Positions 34,346 through 40,837 of a DNA stretch of 64,000 nucleotides are shown here, in pieces; position 1 is the stretch's first letter; each line of letters starts with the position of its first letter. Source of the DNA: a virus. Below the pieces are notes generated by a model, which was not told where the DNA came from, made no database searches, and was given only the letters and a program-made list of their open reading frames with translations. Location: IMG/VR virus record IMGVR_UViG_3300044712_000936, positions 23,170-87,169 of that record; one strand, written 5' to 3'. A program made the translations under genes and the position numbers.

Positions 34346-34603
34346 ATGCCTAAATTGACGGACTTTGAACGAGGGACAATCGTTAGAGTTATTAAACCCT
34401 TTGATGCTGATCGAACACCGTGCCCCCAAAAAGGCACAGTAGGTATTGTGTACCGGGTAGATGATGATGGTTTTATCTGTGTGGCTTTCTTTCTACCGAT
34501 GTGGGATACACGCGGTAACGAGTGGTTATCTCAGGGCAATAATAGCATATTTATGCGATTGCGTTTCTTTCCTGATGAACTAGAGATCGTTGACGTTTTG
34601 TAA
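34346..34603 (+). CDS. Small SH3/KOW-like hypothetical protein
   Basis: An 85-residue beta-rich protein (GTIVRVIKPFD, GTVGIVYRVDDDGFICVAF). ATG at 34346 follows AGGAG. General shape recalls KOW/SH3 barrels; no firm family. Confidence 0.6.
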   Translation: MPKLTDFERGTIVRVIKPFDADRTPCPQKGTVGIVYRVDDDGFICVAFFLPMWDTRGNEWLSQGNNSIFMRLRFFPDELEIVDVL

Positions 34604-34646
34604 GTGATTAATAATTGAACAGCGTGCAACAAAACAGGAGTATAAA

Positions 34647-34826
34647 ATGGATCATACAGAATGCATAATTTGGAACATATTTATATTAATACTTTCTTTC
34701 GGTTCGATTATATTGGCAAGCACTATATCTGGTCTGTTGATGATCGTGCTAGGTACAGTGGGAGTCTTTGGTTTGTATTTTAGCGTCATATCCCTCGCTA
34801 CTCTGTTAGGCGACGATTATAAATAA
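34647..34826 (+). CDS. Small two-TM protein
   Basis: A 59-residue frame with two long hydrophobic segments (IFILILSFGSIILAS and LLMIVLGTVGVFGLYF). AGGAG lies six bases before ATG 34647. Unknown function. Confidence 0.6.
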   Translation: MDHTECIIWNIFILILSFGSIILASTISGLLMIVLGTVGVFGLYFSVISLATLLGDDYK

Positions 34827-34835
34827 GGAGAAATT

Positions 34836-35006
34836 ATGTATACAAATAGGTTTTTTATAATGGCGTTGTTAATGACGCTGTTCTATAGCAAGGCAAACGA
34901 TAAGTTAGAATTCAGTATTGTTGTTATTGCTATGTTCGTAATATACAGCCTATCGGCTATTGCTGACGAGTTACACAATATCAATAAACATCTAAGCAAA
35001 AAATAA
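34836..35006 (+). CDS. Small membrane protein
   Basis: A 56-residue frame with hydrophobic segments (FFIMALLMTLFYS and FSIVVIAMFVIYSL). AAGGAG lies before ATG 34836, right after the preceding gene. Unknown function. Confidence 0.58.
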   Translation: MYTNRFFIMALLMTLFYSKANDKLEFSIVVIAMFVIYSLSAIADELHNINKHLSKK

Positions 35007-35084
35007 CGTGCAACGAATTGTCAAACCCTTAAGATAGGCCTCTGTAGTGGAGACATACCTTAAGGGAATCTCCTACCTTTTCTC

Positions 35085-35112
35085 TTGACTTAACGTGCAA
35101 CTGTGGTATAAT
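35085..35112 (+). promoter_or_regulatory. Sigma70 promoter for family copy 3
   Basis: TTGACT, 16 nt, TATAAT. The spacer contains a TAACGTGCAAC copy of the dispersed motif, placing that motif where a repressor or activator could act. Confidence 0.78.
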
Positions 35113-35153
35113 TGTAATTAGAGTAAAAGACAGGGTAAAGGATAAACCTACTT

Positions 35154-36119
35154 ATGATGATTCAAGACGGTTACACACAGATTTACTCTGGTTTCGCGGG
35201 TGTTTCTCGTCGTTGTCTGGATAACGTCTATACGTGGTTGATTAACCGCTACAATGTCAGTAATCCAGCACAATACGAACACTTTAACGCTTTTGTAGAA
35301 ACCGTGCAGAAAACGGAATCGCGCCCAACTAAGGCTATCTGCAAATTTTTCCACGACGTTTTTAACGTGGACATTAATTCATATGACAAGGCAACAGCCG
35401 GAACATATATCCGTAAAAATTCCCTCATGGGATCCTACAAATTCGTTTTTACCTACGGTTGTGCTGGCAATGCTGCTGATTATTACCACAGTAATTCCTG
35501 TTGGTTCCACGAGTATCCAACTTCGCGTGATATGCTTGAGGGAAATGGTGGGGGTGCAATTCGGGCCTACACTGTTGATACCAACGACATTACTGGTCGG
35601 GTCTGGTTCTTGCCTCACGACGATGGTTTGGTGTTGTTCAACAGCTACGGACAGGGAGATTTACAGCATACCCAAACGTGGGGTGCTGTGGTAGCTCATT
35701 TGTTGGATACTTTGACCTGTGAAGCAAAACTGAATATTGACTCTCCCTATATGATTTACATTAACGGATCTAAAGCGGCATATGTAGGGCCAAAAGTAGT
35801 CAACGACACTAAGCAAATCGACGTCACATTGAAAACGCCCACTGTTTTCCATTACACTCCTGTGCAATACTGCCATGATTGTAATCGTGTTTTGGTTCGA
35901 GGTGGCGAACGAGTGTACATTAGTATGGCTGATTATTATGTATGTGATAAGTGCGTTGATCGTTATACCTATGTCCAAAACCGTGTAGGTATGTACCCCT
36001 CTCATATGTGTGTGAGAGTGTACGTTCACGGTGCATTTATCGGTAACTATTTGTGTACAGAACCGGGGATTGTTTACGACGAAAAAATGGGATACTATAC
36101 CTTTCGAGAACGAATGTAA
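35154..36119 (+). CDS. Phage zinc-ribbon paralogue family, copy 3
   Basis: The shortest copy, 321 residues. Core from about residue 97: FTYGCAG, YYHSNSCWFHEY, GGGAIRAY, GRVWFLPHDDGLVLFNSYG, LQHTQTW; ribbon near 238 (YCHDCN...CDKC). The second Trp-Gly-Gly of the core is changed (WFHEY). It lacks the long C-terminal extension of copies 1, 2 and 4, so it defines the minimal unit. Unknown function. Confidence 0.78.
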   Translation: MMIQDGYTQIYSGFAGVSRRCLDNVYTWLINRYNVSNPAQYEHFNAFVETVQKTESRPTKAICKFFHDVFNVDINSYDKATAGTYIRKNSLMGSYKFVFTYGCAGNAADYYHSNSCWFHEYPTSRDMLEGNGGGAIRAYTVDTNDITGRVWFLPHDDGLVLFNSYGQGDLQHTQTWGAVVAHLLDTLTCEAKLNIDSPYMIYINGSKAAYVGPKVVNDTKQIDVTLKTPTVFHYTPVQYCHDCNRVLVRGGERVYISMADYYVCDKCVDRYTYVQNRVGMYPSHMCVRVYVHGAFIGNYLCTEPGIVYDEKMGYYTFRERM

Positions 36120-36137
36120 AACGGAAAAGAGAAAGCA

Positions 36138-37061
36138 ATGAAAACAAATCGACTACAAAAATACTGCAATGTTTCCATTGAACACCTACGCAAGATAGGA
36201 AAGTTTACGCCTTGTACTCGTGACGGTGCGGGATATACCTTTATTGATCGCGGATCAAATGTGCTGGCAGTAGCTCACATCGATACCGTGCAACAGGGAA
36301 CAAACTTTAAGGTTACTGGTTTAAATGGCGGTGCAGTGTACTCCCCTCGTTTGGATGATAGACTCGGCGCTTACACGATTATAGAATATCTACCATCGGT
36401 AGGTGTCAAAATGGACGTGCTGCTTTGTGAGGACGAAGAAACTATGCAAAGCACAGCGGCCTACTTTCAAACGCTAAAGAAATACAATTGGATGGTTGAG
36501 TTTGATCGCGGTGGTCGTGACACAGTTTTGTATCAATATCACTATGATAAAACCTTTTCTGATGAACTAGAACGACACGGTTTTATCTTGGGGCACGGAA
36601 CCTATAGCGATATTGCTGACTTGGGACATTTAGGCTGTTTAGGTGTGAATTGTTCGGCTGGTTATTACAATTACCATACCAAAGACGCCTTTGTTTTAGT
36701 TGAAGTGTGGCAGAAGTCAGTTGATAGTTTTGTCAGTTTCTATAACGATAACAAAGACACCTATTATCCTCACGACAAGACTAACGATTACTACAACGAA
36801 AGTTCACTGTGGGATCGGGACGATTACTACTACGGGACAGGCAAGTACGGTACTACGTATTATGGTAACAAAAAGAATAATCGTGCTCTGGTCAATGTAG
36901 AGTGGACTAAATGCCCTACCTGTGAAGAAGTCCGTACAGATCGGGCAGATCGTAACCTGATCGACTACTTTGGAATGTGTTCAGAGTGTTTGATTTACGT
37001 GGATCGTTATCAACAGAAGTACAATAAGAATCCTAATCCCCCCACTACTCAGGGGGGATGA
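36138..37061 (+). CDS. M28/M20-like zinc peptidase with C-terminal ribbon
   Basis: A 307-residue protein with the metal-site order of co-catalytic zinc aminopeptidases: AVAHIDTV (His-x-Asp, about residue 47), RLDDRLGAY (bridging Asp, about 70), CEDEE (Glu pair, about 94), SDIADLGHLG (Asp, about 158) and a late His in YYNYHTKDAF. A Tyr-rich segment and a ribbon (CPTCEEV...CSEC) follow. It is encoded between family copies 3 and 4. The substrate is unknown; a deacylase or other hydrolase is the alternative. Confidence 0.75.
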   Translation: MKTNRLQKYCNVSIEHLRKIGKFTPCTRDGAGYTFIDRGSNVLAVAHIDTVQQGTNFKVTGLNGGAVYSPRLDDRLGAYTIIEYLPSVGVKMDVLLCEDEETMQSTAAYFQTLKKYNWMVEFDRGGRDTVLYQYHYDKTFSDELERHGFILGHGTYSDIADLGHLGCLGVNCSAGYYNYHTKDAFVLVEVWQKSVDSFVSFYNDNKDTYYPHDKTNDYYNESSLWDRDDYYYGTGKYGTTYYGNKKNNRALVNVEWTKCPTCEEVRTDRADRNLIDYFGMCSECLIYVDRYQQKYNKNPNPPTTQGG

Positions 37062-37087
37062 TACCTATTGAGAGAAAGGCTATAACG

Positions 37088-38392
37088 ATGGATTTAAAAG
37101 ATACGTCTTTTGTGTACACGACTGATGGTATGTCTTATGATCCAGATACCTTGTACAAGGCGTTAGAGTGGTTGCACCATTCACATCATATTGAGTGTTG
37201 CCCCTGCCATACCTTGCCAGCCATAAGCGAATACCTAGAAAATACCACAGCTAAACCAGCTAAAGCTATTTCTAAGTATTTTGCTGATCATTATGGTATT
37301 AAACTGGCGACAGAACAGCGTACAGAGTTTGGCAACCGGGTTAGCTGTGCTCGTATGGCACGCACCTATAAGGTGGTATTAACCCTCGGTTGTCAGGGTA
37401 ACTCGGATGATTATTATCATGAACGGTCTTGCTGGTGGGGTAGTTATAGCATTTCTCGTGACTTTGTTGAGTTTAACGGCGGCGGCGCTGTCCGTGTTTA
37501 CACCATAGATGGAGACATTCAGGGTAGAGTGTGGTTTTTGCCCTTCGATGATGGTATTGTTCTGTTTAATAGTTATGGTCTAGGCGAATTACAGCATGTA
37601 CATTCGTGGGGGCCAATAGTCGCACAGCTATTAGATACAGATTTTTGTAAGTCAACTATGGAAATTCTCAACAATCGGGGACATCTTTACATTAACAGTG
37701 AGGTTTCTGCTTATGTAGGGCCAAAAATTGTACCTATTTCAACTAAACACTGTAAGATTCGGCTATCTATCCCTGACAGGTTCGTATACAGCCCTGCTAG
37801 GGTCTGTAGTCATTGTGAAAGGGTATTTAGCGATGGCGGAGATGTTCGTTTGCTGGAATTTAATGATCAGTATGTTTGTGGAGGTTGCCTAGACGAATAT
37901 TATGCCTACGATGTGATAGATCGTATGTATAAGCCCAAAGAATTAATGCAAAAGGTTTGGGGCATGTTCCAATACTCTACGGCACGTCAAAAATGGTTTT
38001 CAGTTGTGCCAAGTGACGCGGTATATATAGATTCAATGGGCTATTGTTTACCAGATTGTTTGGTTGATGATGTTTATGGTACTCAACATCTAGTAGGATC
38101 TGGTACTTATTTTCGCTGTGACTTCTCCGATAAACTCTATCCTAGAAGTGAGTGGACAAGGACTGTATTAGGTGCGGTGGCTAAATCTGTTGTAGCTACC
38201 GACGAATTTAAAGCTAAGGTAGCTGAATACGAAAAGACGCAAGAGAAAGCCAGAGATGAGTGGAGACAGGAACGTCTTTTTCGCTCTACAGGAATAACAC
38301 AAAAGAGTGCGTCATTCAATTTTAAACCACCGTCTATTGACTGGGGAACACTGTTTACAAACTTTGTCGATGACGATCAGGACCATTCTTAA
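37088..38392 (+). CDS. Phage zinc-ribbon paralogue family, copy 4
   Basis: About 434 residues. Core from about residue 97: LTLGCQG, YYHERSCWWGSY, GGGAVRVY, GRVWFLPFDDGIVLFNSYG, LQHVHSW; ribbon near 238 (VCSHCE...CGGC), plus a C-terminal extension with a helical DEWRQERLF stretch. The N-terminal KPAKAISKYF segment also recurs in copies 2 and 3. ATG at 37088 follows GAAAGG; the frame's earlier start at 37058 overlaps the peptidase gene. Confidence 0.78.
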   Translation: MDLKDTSFVYTTDGMSYDPDTLYKALEWLHHSHHIECCPCHTLPAISEYLENTTAKPAKAISKYFADHYGIKLATEQRTEFGNRVSCARMARTYKVVLTLGCQGNSDDYYHERSCWWGSYSISRDFVEFNGGGAVRVYTIDGDIQGRVWFLPFDDGIVLFNSYGLGELQHVHSWGPIVAQLLDTDFCKSTMEILNNRGHLYINSEVSAYVGPKIVPISTKHCKIRLSIPDRFVYSPARVCSHCERVFSDGGDVRLLEFNDQYVCGGCLDEYYAYDVIDRMYKPKELMQKVWGMFQYSTARQKWFSVVPSDAVYIDSMGYCLPDCLVDDVYGTQHLVGSGTYFRCDFSDKLYPRSEWTRTVLGAVAKSVVATDEFKAKVAEYEKTQEKARDEWRQERLFRSTGITQKSASFNFKPPSIDWGTLFTNFVDDDQDHS

Positions 38393-38424
38393 CGGAGTGG
38401 TCCTCCACCATGAGAGGGGATCCT

Positions 38425-38658
38425 ATGAAGATTCTTATTGAACAACAGGGATCGAAACAGCGTGCAACTTTTTGTGTTATTGTGCAAAAAGGTAAAACTA
38501 GTAAGAGTGTTTCCGGTATTTCTGATAAAGCAGTCATGAGGATTTTGCGGTGGATATGCAAGAAAAACTTTACTTATCAAGGTGCGACTTTTGATGTGGC
38601 ATCCGATACAGTTACGATTGTCTTTGTCGGGGAGATGGTTTCCAATGTTGCCTCTTAG
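38425..38658 (+). CDS. Hypothetical protein
   Basis: A 77-residue basic alpha/beta protein (ATFCVIVQKGKTSKSVSG). ATG at 38425 follows GAGGGG. A copy of the dispersed motif lies inside it. Unknown function. Confidence 0.6.
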   Translation: MKILIEQQGSKQRATFCVIVQKGKTSKSVSGISDKAVMRILRWICKKNFTYQGATFDVASDTVTIVFVGEMVSNVAS

Positions 38659-38944
38659 TTTTGAAACTAAAGACATCGAGTGGACACGCGAGGAAATACG
38701 TGCTGTCTTAGACCTGATTAAAAAACAGGAACCTACGTTACTCAGGGTATCTATGCCCGATGCTTGGCTGTTCAAAAAGTCTTTGTACAAAGGCCAAACA
38801 TACTATATAGCACGGCGCATGACTTCTTTTAGCTGTGACGCTGTAACCACAACCTTCGATAACTTTATTGCTGAAATGGAGTCTTACTATGATCGCTACT
38901 ATGGGAGAGGGTATGAAAACTACCTTAAAAACAGTAGTTATTAA
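38645..38944 (+). CDS. Hypothetical protein
   Basis: A 99-residue protein; ATG at 38645 lies about ten bases after GGGGAG and overlaps the previous gene by 14 bp. C-terminus is Tyr-rich (YYDRYYGRGYENYL). Unknown. Confidence 0.58.
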   Translation: MLPLSFETKDIEWTREEIRAVLDLIKKQEPTLLRVSMPDAWLFKKSLYKGQTYYIARRMTSFSCDAVTTTFDNFIAEMESYYDRYYGRGYENYLKNSSY

Positions 38945-39191
38945 GTTCAACGATGTAAAGGACGGAAGTCACCCTGATCGTGTACATATGATTGAATATG
39001 TTTATGCTGATGGGACAACGTGCAGCTTGGCAGGAAACGATGATCTGGTGATGGGGGTTGTACTGACTCTTATGAAACTCGGTTTATCGAACCAGCGTGC
39101 AGCACAGGAATTAGTGGACAATTCTAGCGGTGAACCTGTGGTTGTTGAGGACGATGTGCAACCGCTGGTGGCAGAATACGTACTGCAATAA
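38913..39191 (+). CDS. Hypothetical protein
   Basis: A 92-residue protein; ATG at 38913 follows GAGAGGG and overlaps the previous gene by 32 bp. Beta-rich first half (TVVIKFNDVKDG). Ends just before a terminator. Unknown. Confidence 0.58.
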   Translation: MKTTLKTVVIKFNDVKDGSHPDRVHMIEYVYADGTTCSLAGNDDLVMGVVLTLMKLGLSNQRAAQELVDNSSGEPVVVEDDVQPLVAEYVLQ

Positions 39192-39198
39192 AAAAAGA

Positions 39199-39222
39199 AC
39201 CCGGCTCATCACCGGGTTTTTT
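39199..39222. terminator. Bidirectional terminator
   Basis: ACCCGG and CCGGGT stem, with A/T runs on both sides, between convergent genes. Confidence 0.85.
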
Positions 39223-39228
39223 GTTTGT

Positions 39229-40065
39229 CTACAATGTACAGGCGTTGTTTGTGTGTTTGGTATGGGCAATTCTAGCACCTTTCGGCGTAGAGGTATAGCC
39301 ATCTTTACCACATTCACATTCCCAACGATACCGCTTCTTTTTTGGATTACTGGGGATATAACTGATATATTCTGGTAAACCATAGATAATCTTGTTTGGC
39401 TCTGGCAGCTGCTTTTGTTTAGGCTCTGAGATTAGGGGTACAGAATCACTAACAGGCTGATCAATAACCGGATCGGCGTGCAACGTTATAGTCAGTAATT
39501 GGCGTCGAAGTTTCTGTACATATTCAGCCTGTAATTCATCGGCAATGTTCATGATAGCCAATTCCATTTGTTTGTTTTTAACGGTTCGCTGTTTTTCACT
39601 CAGCTGGCGTGCATCTTTTCTTTCTTGTCTAACCTTGTCTCGTTCAAAAAAGATTTCCCAGTGAGAATCCTTGTAGGCTCTCCAATCAGCTACAAACCAG
39701 CCTGTTGTCACCACCGTCATGATACCTAAACCAATACGAGGGGCAAAGGCCATCAGTCCACTGTCCTTGAAGCCAATGACCACGATGGATAAATAGAGCG
39801 CAAATAGACCCATCACGTAGGCCCACCGTACCGCTATAGTCTCATCGTCCCTTATTGGCTCCTCGAGAAAGCCAAGTAAAGCAATATACATAATATCAAT
39901 CAGAAACACAGCTAATATTGTTGCTGTAGTTGCTACAAATTCACCGTGCCCTCTCAACTCTTGCTTAAAAATGTCCCATGTAGAAACCGAATTAAACGCG
40001 GTTCCTGCAACCTTAGCGATCAACCACAACTGTTTATTAGTAATGTTTTTTATAAAGTTCTTCAT
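39229..40065 (-). CDS. Multi-TM protein with cytoplasmic coiled coil
   Basis: A 278-residue protein with about four TM segments (for example ATILAVFLIDIMYIALLG, VMGLFALYLSIVVIGF, GIMTVVTTGWFVADW), then a charged coiled coil (ERDKVRQERKDARQLSEK) and a C-terminal piece with CECGKDG and HTKHT that may bind zinc like a C2H2 finger. It is transcribed against its neighbours from its own promoter. It could be a membrane-tethered host-takeover or superinfection-control protein; no family is recognised. Confidence 0.7.
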   Translation of the reverse strand: MKNFIKNITNKQLWLIAKVAGTAFNSVSTWDIFKQELRGHGEFVATTATILAVFLIDIMYIALLGFLEEPIRDDETIAVRWAYVMGLFALYLSIVVIGFKDSGLMAFAPRIGLGIMTVVTTGWFVADWRAYKDSHWEIFFERDKVRQERKDARQLSEKQRTVKNKQMELAIMNIADELQAEYVQKLRRQLLTITLHADPVIDQPVSDSVPLISEPKQKQLPEPNKIIYGLPEYISYIPSNPKKKRYRWECECGKDGYTSTPKGARIAHTKHTNNACTL

Positions 40066-40105
40066 GTGAGATTAACCTTCCGCTATGATGGATAATAATA
40101 CTTTA

Positions 40106-40134
40106 ATTATATCATCGTTTTGTTTAGAATGCAA
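40106..40134 (-). promoter_or_regulatory. Sigma70 promoter
   Basis: TTGCAT, 17 nt, TATAAT on the minus strand, ahead of the multi-TM gene. Confidence 0.72.
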
Positions 40135-40141
40135 GAGGTAT

Positions 40142-40297
40142 TTATTCTTTTTTAATTGTTACAGCGTAGGTGACTATATTAAGTACATCCTGTACATTAT
40201 TTATGATAATACGATTAGCGGAAACAGCGTGCAACACTAGAAAAACAAGAAGTAAATTAGTGATAAAGGAGAGCACCAGCAGTAAAATAAGTATCAT
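40142..40297 (-). CDS. Small membrane protein
   Basis: A 51-residue product from ATG 40297 with one long hydrophobic segment (ILILLLVLSFITNLLLVFLV) and a polar tail. The ribosome binding site is weak. It is divergent from the Y-RNA-like locus. Confidence 0.5.
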   Translation of the reverse strand: MILILLLVLSFITNLLLVFLVLHAVSANRIIINNVQDVLNIVTYAVTIKKE

Positions 40298-40330
40298 TGT
40301 TAGAATCCCGTTATAAAATAGATGAAAGGC

Positions 40331-40359
40331 TTGACAAACATTCAACTGTATAGTATTAT
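40331..40359 (+). promoter_or_regulatory. Promoter of the Y-RNA-like transcript
   Basis: TTGACA, 17 nt, TATTAT. Transcription would start near 40366, right before the 10-bp inverted repeat of the RNA. Confidence 0.82.
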
Positions 40360-40369
40360 ATATCTAACG

Positions 40370-40458
40370 TGGCCTGACAAAAAGCCTTTGCCTTGTCGGT
40401 TCGGTTGTAAACATTATGTGATCCTCCTTTCGAGTTTGGACTATGTAGTGTCAGGCCA
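40370..40458 (+). ncRNA. 89-nt stem-bounded RNA segment
   Basis: TGGCCTGACA at 40370 and its exact complement at 40449-40458 close an 89-nt element at the 5' end of the transcript. There is no reading frame in it. It may be one domain of the Y-like RNA or a separate RNA processed from the same transcript. Confidence 0.55.
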
Positions 40459-40469
40459 TGTTTTCTTAG

Positions 40470-40606
40470 ACCGTATATTGCGGGTCGTTTGGTGTACGTT
40501 ACCGATGCTAACGGAGTGGTTAGAGGTTCGAATCCTTTACCCCGGCAACGGGGTTAGCTCAATTGGTAGAGCACTTAACCGTATACCTACCTATTATCCG
40601 CATGGT
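40470..40606 (+). ncRNA. YrlA-type Y RNA with permuted tRNA-like module
   Basis: A long stem pairs GGTGTACGTTA (40491-40501) with TAACCGTATACC (40576-40587, one bulge); TGCGG/CCGCA and ACC/GGT extend it outward. Its tip is a tRNA-like module in permuted order: CTAAC/GTTAG hairpin, T-arm AGAGGTTCGAATCCTTT (40522-40538), ACCCCG, GCAA tetraloop, CGGGGT (40549-40554), TA, D-arm GCTC-AATTGGTA-GAGC (40557-40572). Bacterial YrlA Y RNAs are known to mimic tRNA with a capped, permuted acceptor stem and to lie beside Ro60 genes. Here the Ro60 gene starts 230 bases downstream. The exact ends of the RNA are not known. Confidence 0.82.
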
Positions 40607-40782
40607 AATGAAAATGAATCGGGTCGAATCGTTTTGGTTATCCTTTGACGATAATCACCAAGACGAGACAATTTATCCGGTGATATAGCTTTGTAGTTTT
40701 GGGTCGCTGTATCAGGGTTATCTTATATCTGGCTACACGCTAGTGATAAACAACCACCCTGTACGACTTTAACCCGAAAATG
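40607..40782 (+). ncRNA. 3' part of the Y-RNA-like transcript
   Basis: Noncoding; holds two further GGGTCG repeats (40621, 40701) and a TGGTTATC...GATAATCACCA stem near 40635-40660. It could contain a second, less obvious Y-like RNA or be leader. Confidence 0.45.
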
Positions 40783-40815
40783 AGCAGACCGGAATTATTC
40801 CTGTCTGCTTTTTTA
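40783..40815 (+). terminator. Terminator between RNA and Ro60 gene
   Basis: AGCAGAC and GTCTGCT, with an inner GGAA/TTCC, followed by six Ts. It would end the RNA just before the Ro60 gene, with some read-through to the gene. Confidence 0.88.
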
Positions 40816-40837
40816 TTTATATAGCTAGGAGCTAAAA

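Noticed and set aside
40481-40545. A standard tRNA-Ile from the CGTTA-CCGATGC-TAACG hairpin and the T-arm at 40522
   Set aside because: No D-arm lies upstream and no 5' strand pairs with ACCCCGG there. The matching strand and D-arm lie downstream, which fits the permuted tRNA-like module instead.
40366-40815. Permuted group I intron with a tRNA exon
   Set aside because: I could not find P3/P7-type core pairings or a plausible guanosine site, and the adjacent Ro60 gene explains the tRNA-like module better.
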